10,291 nt of DNA, taken from an uncultured Alphaproteobacteria bacterium (lineage in GTDB: Bacteria > Pseudomonadota > Alphaproteobacteria > RF32 > CAG-239). Made by a program: the position numbers and the translations under genes. Location: positions 1 through 10,291 of the forward strand of contig CALXTH010000073.1 in assembly GCA_944391365.1 (NCBI GenBank). Reading direction: 5' to 3'. Shown here in pieces: positions 1 through 6,661 of this stretch. The notes under the pieces were generated by a model. The model ran no database searches. It saw nothing but the letters and a program-made list of their open reading frames with translations, and was not told where the DNA came from. Positions within the stretch are counted from its first letter, which is position 1, and each line of letters starts with the position of its first letter.

Positions 1-527
1 TATCCGGCATTTTTTTCAAAACCATAATACGGATATTTTTCGGCCAGTGCCGCCATATAATGATCCCGATATACTTTCGCAGCGATTGAGGCCGCCGCAA
101 TGGAATAAGACTTGGCATCGCCTTTGACAACCGTCCGCACCGCCACCGGAAAATCTTTCGGAACCTGGTTCCCGTCCACCAAAGCCGCCACCGGACACAA
201 CTTGAGCTTCTGCTCGGCCCGCCGCATAGCCAGAAAAGTCGCCTGCAAAATATTCAAACGGTCAATTTCCTCACACGAAGCCTCCCCGATACCGATACTG
301 ACTTTTCCGAGTTTTTCCTGTTCCAACAGAATATTATAAAGTTTTTCCCGTTTTGAAGGTGAAAGTTTTTTCGAGTCATCCAATTCTTTCAAAAGTTCTT
401 CCGGCAGATTGCGGTCAACAATCACCACCGCACCGGCCACCACCGGCCCGGCCCACGGCCCGCGTCCGGCCTCGTCAATCCCGGCGACATACCCGTCAAA
501 TTTATCTTCAATCTCAAAATCAGGCAT
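1..527 (-). CDS. rnhB: Ribonuclease HII, C-terminus cut off by window edge
   Basis: Cytoplasmic endonuclease that cuts the RNA strand of RNA-DNA hybrids and removes single ribonucleotides misincorporated in DNA. I translated 175 residues from the ATG at 527. The first acidic pair is in GIDEAGRG (Asp18, Glu19), the third acidic residue in LVDGN (Asp118), and the block GDAKSYSIAAASIAAKVYRD (136-155) ends with the fourth, Asp155. All four metal-binding residues are therefore present. The frame runs off the left edge at YGFEKNAG, so roughly the last 20-40 residues are missing. A good ribosome binding site (AAGGAG) overlaps the stop codon of queH upstream, and only 12 bases separate the two genes, so they are co-transcribed and probably translationally coupled. 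The GPWAGPV wording resembles alphaproteobacterial homologues (recollection, not a search). Confidence 0.95.
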   Translation of the reverse strand, partial: MPDFEIEDKFDGYVAGIDEAGRGPWAGPVVAGAVVIVDRNLPEELLKELDDSKKLSPSKREKLYNILLEQEKLGKVSIGIGEASCEEIDRLNILQATFLAMRRAEQKLKLCPVAALVDGNQVPKDFPVAVRTVVKGDAKSYSIAAASIAAKVYRDHYMAALAEKYPYYGFEKNAG

Positions 528-539
528 TTTTCCAACTCC

Positions 540-1082
540 TTAATCTTTCAACAACGGCAGATGACAACCGCAATACGTCTGTTTGTACAACGCCAAAGCT
601 TCAATCAACGCCATCCGCCGGTCCTGCATCCCATGCTTGCGCCCCTCTATCTCCAGATAAGGAACCCCCGTTTCTGCCGCAGCCCGCGCGGCCGCCCGGT
701 TAACCTGAGCCAAATCTTTGTAGCGGGAAACACCCAAAACCGAGGCAACCACATCAAAGCCCTGTGTTTTGGCATACGCCATCACCCGTTTCAGCCGCAT
801 ATAAAAACAAATATCACAGCGCCGGCCTCGTTCCGGTTCCCTCTCCAAACCTCGCGTCAGCGCACACCAGCGGTCGTTATCATAGTCCAGCTCAATAAAC
901 GGCACCCGGTAAACCTCGCACAAGCGTCTGTTTTCGGCACACCGGCGGTCATATTCCTCCCGCGGCCGAATATTCGGATTATAAAAAACAACGGCAAAAT
1001 CGGCCTGTTCCTGCGCCAGCTTTTCAATAACCGCACAAGAACAGGGCGCGCAACATGACAACAGTAAAATTTTTTGTCCCAT
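540..1082 (-). CDS. queH: Epoxyqueuosine reductase QueH
   Basis: Catalyses the last step of queuosine synthesis, reducing epoxyqueuosine in the tRNA wobble position to queuosine; it is the non-homologous replacement of the cobalamin enzyme QueG. The 180-residue protein starts MGQKILLLSCCAPCSC. It has the adjacent cysteine pair Cys10-Cys11, the CDIC motif (Cys89, Cys92) and a C-terminal CGC pair (Cys171, Cys173). These match the family's iron-sulfur ligands and redox cysteines. The open frame extends 45 residues further upstream to 1217, but that part overlaps the preceding gene. The ATG at 1082 gives the standard family N-terminus and is preceded by a purine-rich AGGAAAAGAG. It lies 58 bases after a small membrane-protein gene and 12 bases before rnhB, all on the same strand. 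A PP-loop-like fold is expected from the family, not seen directly. Confidence 0.93.
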   Translation of the reverse strand: MGQKILLLSCCAPCSCAVIEKLAQEQADFAVVFYNPNIRPREEYDRRCAENRRLCEVYRVPFIELDYDNDRWCALTRGLEREPERGRRCDICFYMRLKRVMAYAKTQGFDVVASVLGVSRYKDLAQVNRAAARAAAETGVPYLEIEGRKHGMQDRRMALIEALALYKQTYCGCHLPLLKD

Positions 1083-1140
1083 TTCTCTTTTCCTGACCAA
1101 TTGCTCCAACAGAAAGATATAACACAGCCGCCGAACAAAA

Positions 1141-1404
1141 TCAATCCCCCGTTGCCAAAATTCCGACACCGATACCGCCGGCCAGCAGCGCAAACAAAAC
1201 CGCATGCCTGATAACATCTTTTTTCTTCACGCCGTCACCGTCAATTTCAAACAGCTCTCCCAAACACAAATGCACCCCTGACAGCACAACCGCCGCCAGC
1301 ACCCAAAAAGAAAACACCCCGAAATCAGCCGCAAAAACCAACGCTGAAAAGAATAAAAGCCAATTAATCAAAGGCCACAACCAGTCACTGTAAATTTTCT
1401 TCAT
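1141..1404 (-). CDS. Small hypothetical membrane protein
   Basis: I do not recognise a family. The 87-residue product is very hydrophobic, with likely membrane helices around residues 8-26, 31-50 and 66-84. A short acidic loop (FEIDGDGVKKKD, 52-63) separates the second and third. It has no signal-cleavage site and one cysteine. The ATG at 1404 is preceded at a good distance by GAGG in a G-rich stretch (AGAGGGGAGGCA), so it is probably a real gene. It is the first gene of the minus-strand set that continues into queH and rnhB. The 58-base gap to queH holds no terminator that I can see. Nothing in the sequence links it functionally to queuosine synthesis or RNase HII; co-transcription is the only connection. 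Confidence 0.7.
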   Translation of the reverse strand: MKKIYSDWLWPLINWLLFFSALVFAADFGVFSFWVLAAVVLSGVHLCLGELFEIDGDGVKKKDVIRHAVLFALLAGGIGVGILATGD

Positions 1405-1425
1405 TGCCTCCCCTCTTCTTTCATC

Positions 1426-1452
1426 AAAAGACCACCTGAAAAAATCAGGTGG
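1426..1452 (-). terminator. Terminator-like hairpin upstream of the small membrane gene
   Basis: The 8-bp perfect stem CCACCTGA/TCAGGTGG (1432-1439 and 1445-1452) has a 5-base loop. Read on the minus strand it is followed by TCTTTTGA, the usual T-rich tail of an intrinsic terminator. Read on the plus strand there is no T-run. It ends only about 20 bases before the start codon at 1404. It must therefore either end a transcript arising from the region above it or act as an attenuator for the membrane-protein/queH/rnhB operon. Confidence 0.55.
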
Positions 1453-1813
1453 CCGGAGAGTTCAACAATCATATCAATCTAAATGACTCCTTTAGCCTTT
1501 AAAGCCCGAAAGCTCCTATTGCATACGCTAAAAGCTCCCCGACCATAGCCGGGGATATACTTATTGCCGCCCGCAGACGCCAACATAACGATGCTATATC
1601 CGCAACACCGAGACTGATAAAGAGCTGTTGAAAGCCCCGCGCCACCCGATGGCGCTGAGTACAGAAAAAATATCTGCGCCTGAATAGAACTTTACACAAA
1701 GATAAATAAAATAGCAATCAAAATTATGATACGAATAAATAAAAATTGCTGTTGTATATAAAAATGATAAACTGTATTTTACAAACAGAAAACAACATAG
1801 ACAGCAGACAATC
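1453..1813. other. Gene-less stretch with several hairpins; possible leader or small RNA
   Basis: No convincing gene is seen. The left two thirds (about 1500-1680) are GC-richer and structured. TCCCCG/CGGGGA pairs at 1536-1541 and 1550-1555. GCGCCA/TGGCGC pairs at 1639-1644 and 1650-1655. The GCGCC at 1676-1680 could compete for the same GGCGC arm (1651-1655). The short hairpin CTAAA/TTTAG at 1480-1496 holds AGGAG (minus strand) in its loop. The right part (1690-1810) is AT-rich. It contains a weak minus-strand promoter candidate (TTGCTA, 17 bases, TAAAGT, just above 1690) and weak plus-strand boxes before the PAP2 gene. I recognise no known riboswitch or RNA family (preQ1, tmRNA, 6S, SRP and RNase P were considered). 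Confidence 0.45.
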
Positions 1814-2533
1814 ATGACCAAAAATTTTTTCTTCCGCCTCGGCATTGGCACCTTGCTCCTTGCCTTGATTCTGATTTTTGAATACTATTCGGACTGGGAC
1901 ACCCGGATTCAAGAATTTTTCTTTGACCGCGGCCAGAACCGCTGGATAATAGATCCCGAACGCCACAAACAACTTGGAATATTTTTCTACAGCGGATTGA
2001 AAAATATGCTCATTCTCATTGCGGCTTTCTGCCTGGCCCGGCTGCTGGCTTCCATCCGGTTCAAACAACTGCGCCCGGACAACAAAGCCTATGCCATACT
2101 ACTGCTAAGCATTATTTTTGTTCCGGCAATCGTCGCCGGCGCCAAATATGTCACAAACGTCTATTGCCCGTATCAGCTCGCTATCTACAACGGCCAATAT
2201 CCGTTCGTCCGCATTCTGGAAGCTTATCCCGACGATTTTATCCAGCTCAAATCGGGACGCTGTTTTCCGGCCGGACACGCCACGGCCGGTTTTGCCCTGA
2301 TGGCGCTGTTCTATTTTTTCAAAACCCCGCGCCACCGTTGGCTCGGCCTCGGCTTGGGCCTGCTGCTCGGTTGGACCGCCGGCATTTACCAAATGCTCCG
2401 CGGCCAGCATTTTCTGTCCCATACGCTGTTCAGCATGGTTGCCTCCTTTATGGTCATCATGACTGCAAACGAATTCGTCTGCCGCTGCAAATTTCACCGC
2501 CCCAAACATCCCCCGCAAACAGCCACCGACTAA
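1814..2533 (+). CDS. PAP2-family membrane phosphatase
   Basis: Integral membrane phosphatase of the phosphatidic acid phosphatase type 2 superfamily, which removes phosphate from lipid phosphates such as undecaprenyl diphosphate, phosphatidate or lipid A on the outer face of the inner membrane. The 239-residue protein has about five to six membrane helices (near 9-23, 63-80, 95-110, 153-170, 176-192, 204-218). Motif 1 is K111-YVTNVYCP, motif 2 is GRCFPAGHA (148-156) with catalytic His155, and motif 3 is MLRGQHFLSH with His199. The usual Arg of motif 3 and the Asp after Ser202 are absent (His203 instead). I recall RGAHFLSH-type sequences as a recognised subgroup, so this is a variant rather than decay. 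The ATG at 1814 has only a weak purine stretch upstream. A strong terminator follows at 2558. The substrate cannot be named. Confidence 0.88.
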   Translation: MTKNFFFRLGIGTLLLALILIFEYYSDWDTRIQEFFFDRGQNRWIIDPERHKQLGIFFYSGLKNMLILIAAFCLARLLASIRFKQLRPDNKAYAILLLSIIFVPAIVAGAKYVTNVYCPYQLAIYNGQYPFVRILEAYPDDFIQLKSGRCFPAGHATAGFALMALFYFFKTPRHRWLGLGLGLLLGWTAGIYQMLRGQHFLSHTLFSMVASFMVIMTANEFVCRCKFHRPKHPPQTATD

Positions 2534-2557
2534 CTTCCTCGAATTATCCGACACAAG

Positions 2558-2598
2558 AAAAGCCGGATCCTGTTTTACCAAAGATATCCGGCTTTTTT
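2558..2598. terminator. Bidirectional intrinsic terminator
   Basis: Perfect 11-bp stem AAAAGCCGGAT/ATCCGGCTTTT (2558-2568 and 2586-2596) with a T-run continuing to 2598. It lies 24 bases after the PAP2 stop and 15 bases beyond the stop of the opposing methyltransferase gene. A-tract and T-tract on both sides let it serve both converging transcripts. Confidence 0.9.
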
Positions 2599-2613
2599 CC
2601 CAAAAAATACAGA

Positions 2614-3630
2614 TTAAACATTAAATTTCATTTTTATTCCCAGGATTTCAATAACCCTGTGTTTTTTCACCTTTTTAACAGAAAAAATCTTTTCTTTCAA
2701 AGTCTGACGCTTCCTCAATGCCGTTATTTTATCAACAACATTATACCCTAATACAGCCGTATCCGACAGATTTTTACAAGCTGATTTCATTTTCTCAAGT
2801 TCCGGAAATTCCGTAGGATCAGCCTTCTTAACCAAACACCTCAAATACTTGGAACAAGCCGAACCATCTGTATCAAAACCGGACACATATTCATTTTCCA
2901 AAATAAAGAACTCATCTGAGCCAAAGGCCTGTTCCAATGTTTCTTTCCGAAAAGCGTTAATATGCTCGTGAATTGGCACAGGCAACCCCTGCTTAATAAA
3001 ATCTTCCATATAATCTTCATAAGGAAGCTCAATGTACAAAAAGCTCCCATGATGCATCAAAGACTTCAATTTTTCAATTAAATCAAGCGGATAAGAGACA
3101 TGTTCCAAAACATGACAACACATAATCAAATCCCAGGAACAGTTTTTCAAAACACGCTCATCGGAAACAGATTTAACACCCCGGACTGTTTTAACGCCGG
3201 AAACATCATAAACAAATTTTTCAGCCTTTTTAAATATCCGGGGAATATACTGCCCGCTGTCTCCGCCATAATCAAGAATAGTCTTAATACAAGATGGTGA
3301 AATATACTTTTTAACACATCCCAACATAATCGAATTTCGAAGAATTTCGTTCTCTTCAGAAAAGCCCAAAGCATGATTAAAAGCCTCCGTATAGTTGCTC
3401 TCAAACTTTTGCCGCTGTTTTTGATAAGCCTCTCCGCGATAACCGTTGTACAATCTGGACATTTCTTCATCTGAAGGACGGACCGATGAATAATAAAAAC
3501 CGCATGTCGGACAATGACACAAAAATGTCTCAACCTTTTTATTTTGAAACATTCGCTCTTGCAGAAATGGAACAAATTCAGCCGGAAAGCGCTCAAGATC
3601 TTCATTGCCGCACATAATACATCCGCTCAT
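2614..3630 (-). CDS. Class I SAM-dependent methyltransferase with N-terminal zinc-type cysteines
   Basis: Predicted soluble methyltransferase (Methyltransf_23-like), 338 residues. The N-terminus carries CIMC (Cys4, Cys7) and CHCPTC (Cys38, Cys40, Cys43), which look like a metal-binding knuckle. Motif I is ILDYGGDSGQY (118-128), an acidic residue near 142 ends the second strand, and the post-core block CCHVLEHV is at 171-178. HEHINAF (221-227) follows. The tail HRVIEILGIKMKFNV resembles a short C-terminal element I recall from polysaccharide-synthesis proteins, so a glycan substrate is a guess. The open frame reaches 3840, but that would run through the flavodoxin terminator. GGAG placed 6 bases before the ATG at 3630 decides the start (ATGs at 3642 and 3666 lack one). 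Its AT-rich codon choice differs from its neighbours, and it stands alone between terminators, suggesting acquisition by transfer. Confidence 0.82.
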   Translation of the reverse strand: MSGCIMCGNEDLERFPAEFVPFLQERMFQNKKVETFLCHCPTCGFYYSSVRPSDEEMSRLYNGYRGEAYQKQRQKFESNYTEAFNHALGFSEENEILRNSIMLGCVKKYISPSCIKTILDYGGDSGQYIPRIFKKAEKFVYDVSGVKTVRGVKSVSDERVLKNCSWDLIMCCHVLEHVSYPLDLIEKLKSLMHHGSFLYIELPYEDYMEDFIKQGLPVPIHEHINAFRKETLEQAFGSDEFFILENEYVSGFDTDGSACSKYLRCLVKKADPTEFPELEKMKSACKNLSDTAVLGYNVVDKITALRKRQTLKEKIFSVKKVKKHRVIEILGIKMKFNV

Positions 3631-3744
3631 CAGATTCTCCATTTTAAAAATATATTTAACCTGCATGGCAGAGTATATTCCAAAAAAATATCTGTAAATA
3701 ATATAAGGACTTATCCACAATATAAGCGCCTTAACAAATATCTC

Positions 3745-3780
3745 AAAAAAAAGAGCTGTTCCCTTGAGAACAGCCCTTTT
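3745..3780 (-). terminator. Intrinsic terminator of the reductase-flavodoxin operon
   Basis: On the minus strand a 9-bp stem GGGCTGTTC/GAACAGCTC (one G-U pair; 3753-3761 with 3768-3776) is followed by eight Ts (3745-3752). It begins 16 bases after the flavodoxin stop codon and closes the transcription unit. It also sits inside the artificially long reading frame of the methyltransferase, which argues for the shorter start of that gene. Confidence 0.9.
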
Positions 3781-3796
3781 CCATCCGTAAAACAAC

Positions 3797-4381
3797 CTAA
3801 TCGGCAAAACCCAGATCTTCCAACCAGCCGGAAATCCCAAACGTCCGGCTTCCGTATCCGACCCAGCCGCCGCTTTTAACTGTGCAACCCTTGCACTGCG
3901 CCGTCAAATCTCGAATGGTGTTTTGCTCACCGCCGCCGCCATGCGTCACAAACGGCACGACCGTTTTACCGTTCAGATCATAACTTTCCAGAAAAGAACT
4001 GACTGCCGGTGCAATCGTTCCCCACCAGTTCGGAGAACCGATAAAAACAACGTCATACTGCGCCATATCGGCAACCTTGCCCTTCAACTCCGGCCGAAAA
4101 CCTTCATTAATTTCCCGCTTGGCCTGAGCCGTTGTCTCCCGGTATTCCGCGGGATAAGACTGAACCGTCTGAATTTCAAAAAGATCTCCGCCGACTTTTT
4201 CATGAATCGCCTCGGCCACCTCTTTGGTGTTGCCGGACCAGGAATAATAAGCCACCAGAATTTTCGCATTTTTATCCATTTTTTGAGCTCCTTCCATTGC
4301 TGTCTGCGCTGAAACCTTAAAGCCGGCAAACGCCAGAACAGAAAGAACAACAGCTCCGAATATCAATATGTTACGCATCAT
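3797..4381 (-). CDS. Exported flavodoxin-family protein
   Basis: Flavodoxin-fold electron carrier or reductase binding FMN. The 194-residue protein starts with a Sec-type signal peptide: MMRN, a hydrophobic core at about residues 4-20, and a likely cut near VSA-QT (25-26). The flavodoxin domain follows. YYSWSGNTKEVAEAI (45-59) is the FMN-phosphate loop, GSPNWWGTIAPAV (115-127) the second flavin-contacting loop, and THGGGGEQNTIRDL (146-159) the third. Cys163 and Cys166 form a CKGC pair near the C-terminus that could be redox-active. There is no twin arginine, which is odd because flavoproteins folding around FMN in the cytoplasm usually need Tat; FMN could instead be acquired outside. The start is one of two adjacent ATGs after AAGGAAAGG. 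It lies 23 bases behind the aldo/keto reductase gene and shares its promoter. Flavodoxin fold certain; role inferred. Confidence 0.9.
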   Translation of the reverse strand: MMRNILIFGAVVLSVLAFAGFKVSAQTAMEGAQKMDKNAKILVAYYSWSGNTKEVAEAIHEKVGGDLFEIQTVQSYPAEYRETTAQAKREINEGFRPELKGKVADMAQYDVVFIGSPNWWGTIAPAVSSFLESYDLNGKTVVPFVTHGGGGEQNTIRDLTAQCKGCTVKSGGWVGYGSRTFGISGWLEDLGFAD

Positions 4382-4404
4382 TATTCAACCTTTCCTTTAA
4401 TATT

Positions 4405-5643
4405 TTATGCTTCAAAAGTTTTGGCAACTTCTTTCAGCCATTTCACAATCTCAATATGCTGCGGACAATGCTTCTCACATTGCCGGCATTGAATACAGGC
4501 CGAGGCCTTGCCGTGTTCCTTAATCAAATTGTTATAATAAACTCTCTGAGCCGTAAACGGCTTATCGCTGATTTCCTGCTTTTCGGCATTATACAGCGCA
4601 AAATAGCTCGGAATGGCAATCTTCATCGGACACCACTCCACACAATACTGACAAGCCGTACACGGAATCGCCACTGAAGCATGCAGCGTCTCCACGGCTT
4701 TTTCAACAACTTTCATCTCCTGCGTCGTCAACGGCTTAAAGTTCTGCATATAAGAGGTATTGTCCTCCACCTGCTCCAAAGTCGACATACCGCTCAATAC
4801 CATCATAACGCCGTCCAGACTTGCCGCATAGCGAATTGCCCATGAAGCCGGAGACATCTTCGGATCCGCCTCTTTAAACACTTTCTCGACAGCGGGCGGA
4901 ACATTGGCCAGCGTCCCGCCTTTGACCGGCTCCATCACAATAACCGGCTTGTTATATTTCTGGGCAATCTCATAACACCGGCGGGCCTGAATACTGGCAT
5001 TATCCCAGTCAACATAGTTAATCTGCAACTGCACAAACTCCGTCTCGGGATGTGCTTTCAAAACCTCTTCCAACAGCTCCGGAGTCCCATGAAACGAGAA
5101 ACCGATATGTCTGACTTTTCCCTCTTTTTTCTTACCGGCAACAAACCCGAAACTGTCAAACTTGTTAACATTATCAATTGTATTGGCGTTAATATTGTGC
5201 ACCAGATAATAATCAAAATAATCCAGCCCGGTTTTCTCCAACTGCTTGTTAAAAACTTCTTCCTGCTCAGCCTTGCTGTTCAAAGAACCGACCGGCAACT
5301 TGCTGGCCACGGTAAACTTCTCCCGGGGATAACGCTCGACCAGAGATTTCCGCAACGCCACTTCGCTCTCGTGTCCCATATACATCCAGGCCGTATCAAA
5401 ATATGTAAAACCCCGTTCCAAAAACAAATCCACCATTTTATTCAGCGTCTTGTAATCAATGGATGTCTGATCATTCGGATTCGTCAACGGCAGACGCATA
5501 AAACCAAACCCGAGCTTATTGGCGGGATTCACTTTGGATTTAACCTCATCAGAAACTTTAATCGCTTCGGCCAAAGTCAGCTTCGGCAGTGCCGACAACG
5601 CAAACAAAGCCAGCGAGCTCGTCAAAAAATCACGTCTTTTCAT
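4405..5643 (-). CDS. Tat-exported aldo/keto reductase with two C-terminal [4Fe-4S] clusters
   Basis: The 412-residue protein starts MKRRDFLTSSLALFALSALPKLTLA, a clear twin-arginine signal (Arg3-Arg4, Phe6, Leu7) with a likely cut after Ala25 or Ala27. The aldo/keto reductase barrel follows, with the catalytic tetrad visible: Asp83, Tyr88, Lys115, His149. The cofactor-end motif GMSTLEQVEDN is at 285-295. The C-terminus is a ferredoxin domain with two motifs, Cys328/331/334/338 and Cys383/386/389/393, each CxxCxxCxxxCP. Export in folded form fits prior insertion of iron-sulfur clusters. Since NAD(P)H is absent from the periplasm, electrons probably enter through the clusters (inference). The start is set by AAGGAGG 8 bases before the ATG. 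It is first in an operon with the flavodoxin, directly behind tatC, and has its own MerR-type promoter at 5678-5708. The substrate is unknown; aldehydes or quinones are possible. Confidence 0.92.
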   Translation of the reverse strand: MKRRDFLTSSLALFALSALPKLTLAEAIKVSDEVKSKVNPANKLGFGFMRLPLTNPNDQTSIDYKTLNKMVDLFLERGFTYFDTAWMYMGHESEVALRKSLVERYPREKFTVASKLPVGSLNSKAEQEEVFNKQLEKTGLDYFDYYLVHNINANTIDNVNKFDSFGFVAGKKKEGKVRHIGFSFHGTPELLEEVLKAHPETEFVQLQINYVDWDNASIQARRCYEIAQKYNKPVIVMEPVKGGTLANVPPAVEKVFKEADPKMSPASWAIRYAASLDGVMMVLSGMSTLEQVEDNTSYMQNFKPLTTQEMKVVEKAVETLHASVAIPCTACQYCVEWCPMKIAIPSYFALYNAEKQEISDKPFTAQRVYYNNLIKEHGKASACIQCRQCEKHCPQHIEIVKWLKEVAKTFEA

Positions 5644-5677
5644 ACGGATACCCTCCTTATTTCCTTATGGCGAAAAC

Positions 5678-5708
5678 AGTATATTTTTTAGAGTATACTC
5701 TAAGTCAA
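5678..5708 (-). promoter_or_regulatory. MerR-type promoter/operator 1 (aldo/keto reductase-flavodoxin)
   Basis: On the minus strand: -35 TTGACT (5703-5708), a 19-base spacer, -10 TATACT (5678-5683). The spacer holds the perfect 16-bp palindrome TTAGAGTATACTCTAA (5688-5703). The overlong 19-base spacing with a centred palindrome is the established layout of promoters activated by DNA distortion by MerR-family regulators. The -35 hexamer is made of the last two sense codons of tatC (TTG ACT), and the tatC stop TAG lies inside the operator. The start codon follows 34 bases downstream of the -10. Confidence 0.9.
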
Positions 5709-6422
5709 GTCTTTTTTTTTCGTTTTTCTTCCGGCAAAATACAACCCGGCTTCGAACAACAAATAAGTCGGCGTCGCCAACATCAGCTGACTCACCACAT
5801 CCGGCGGCGTCAGCAAAGCGGCAATAATCAGCACAATCACCAGCACATACGCCCGTTTGTCCCGAACCGTTTCATAAGACACAATCCCGGAACGGATAAG
5901 CGAATATGTCACCAGCGGAAACTGAAACATCAGCCCGAAAACCACCGACAGCCATAACGCCAGCGAAATAATATTCGACACCCCGAACATTGCCTTAATA
6001 TCCGACGTGGCAAAACTCACCCCGAAATTAATAATCAGCGGCAAAATAAAGAAAATGCAAAAAGCGGCGCCGCAAACAAACAACACGCTGGAAGACACCA
6101 CCATCGACTTAACAAAACGGCGCTCGTTTTCATACAAAGCCGGCAGCACAAAATCCCATATTTTTCGGGCAACATACGGAAAACAAACCACCAAATCAAG
6201 CACCATGGCAACCTTAATCTGCAAAACAAACATCTCCATCGGAGAAAAATAATTCAACGACACCGATTGCCCGTCAAGCATCACCCGGATAAGCGCACTC
6301 ATACAATACGGCGCCGCCAAAAACGCCGGCACCAAACCGACGGCAAGCGCCGTAAAACACTTGATAAGCATTGAGCGCAGCGCTTCCAAATGCGCGCTTA
6401 AGCTCTCGTCTTTGTCTTCCAT
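5700..6422 (-). CDS. tatC: Twin-arginine translocase subunit TatC
   Basis: Polytopic membrane core of the Tat translocase, which recognises twin-arginine signals and exports folded proteins. The 240-residue product has six expected membrane helices. Conserved marks are HLEALR near the N-terminus (11-16), FSPMEMF (59-65) with Glu63, Pro94 in the FVLPALYENE loop, FQFPL (166-170) and LTPPDVVSQ (204-212). The frame extends 18 basic residues upstream to 6476, but that would overlap tatA. The ATG at 6422 gives the family-typical MEDKDESLSAHLEALR and follows the tatA stop by 4 bases, indicating translational coupling. There is no tatB here. The gene's last codons double as the -35 box of the next promoter, and no terminator intervenes, so read-through into the aldo/keto reductase is likely. 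Confidence 0.95.
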   Translation of the reverse strand: MEDKDESLSAHLEALRSMLIKCFTALAVGLVPAFLAAPYCMSALIRVMLDGQSVSLNYFSPMEMFVLQIKVAMVLDLVVCFPYVARKIWDFVLPALYENERRFVKSMVVSSSVLFVCGAAFCIFFILPLIINFGVSFATSDIKAMFGVSNIISLALWLSVVFGLMFQFPLVTYSLIRSGIVSYETVRDKRAYVLVIVLIIAALLTPPDVVSQLMLATPTYLLFEAGLYFAGRKTKKKDLT

Positions 6423-6426
6423 GCGC

Positions 6427-6642
6427 CTATTTCTCGGACTTTTTCTTTTCTTCTTCCGCCGCGGCCGCCTTTTCAACCGTGTCTTTCAAATCCTGCGCCT
6501 CATTTTGCAAAAGCTCTTTGGCCTTTTTATATTCATATTGAGCCTTTCCCAAAGCTTTAGCCAGTTCCGGGATTCTCTTTCCGCCGAACAAAATCAGCAC
6601 CACCACCAAAATCAGGGCAATTTCGGTCAAACCCAAAGACAT
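6427..6642 (-). CDS. tatA: Twin-arginine translocase subunit TatA
   Basis: Pore-forming or membrane-thinning subunit of the Tat export machine. The 71 residues show the family plan: a short N-terminal membrane helix (LTEIALILVVVLILFG, 5-20), the FG hinge (19-20), the amphipathic helix KRIPELAKALGKAQYEYKKA, and a charged, Ala/Glu/Lys-rich tail. The membrane segment carries an acidic residue at position 7. Length and hinge fit TatA rather than the longer TatB. With only tatC beside it, this looks like a minimal TatAC system in which TatA serves both roles. The start is supported by GAGGAGG 6 bases before the ATG. It is 19 bases after the polyferredoxin gene and 4 bases before tatC, hence one operon. 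Confidence 0.95.
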   Translation of the reverse strand: MSLGLTEIALILVVVLILFGGKRIPELAKALGKAQYEYKKAKELLQNEAQDLKDTVEKAAAAEEEKKKSEK

Positions 6643-6661
6643 CTTTTCCTCCTCTTAACAG

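Noticed and set aside
1083..1217. 45-residue N-terminal extension of QueH
   Set aside because: Overlaps the preceding small membrane gene and does not resemble the family, which begins close to the CC motif.
1401..1472. 23-codon minus-strand frame (MIVELSGH...) whose TGA overlaps the ATG at 1404, as a leader peptide
   Set aside because: The only ribosome-binding-like AGGAG is 14 bases away, too far, and the frame runs through the terminator hairpin; the overlap could be chance. Kept only as a thought.
1499..1851. Minus-strand open frames of 72 and 85 codons in the region upstream of the small membrane protein
   Set aside because: No ribosome binding site at sensible spacing, overlapping each other in different frames, and covering hairpin-rich or AT-rich non-coding sequence; no recognisable domain.
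1814..2533. PAP2 gene as a pseudogene because the motif-3 Arg and Asp are missing
   Set aside because: The frame is intact and the other motifs are complete; I recall the RGxHFLSH form as a recurring subgroup.
3631..3840. 70-residue N-terminal extension of the methyltransferase
   Set aside because: It runs through the intrinsic terminator at 3745-3780 and to within the end of the flavodoxin gene; a good ribosome binding site precedes the internal ATG at 3630.
5050..5691. 213-codon plus-strand open frame antisense to the aldo/keto reductase gene
   Set aside because: Reverse-strand shadow of a gene with complete motifs; no start signal.
6423..6476. 18-residue basic N-terminal extension of TatC
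   Set aside because: It overlaps the end of tatA; the family-typical start and 4-base spacing favour 6422.
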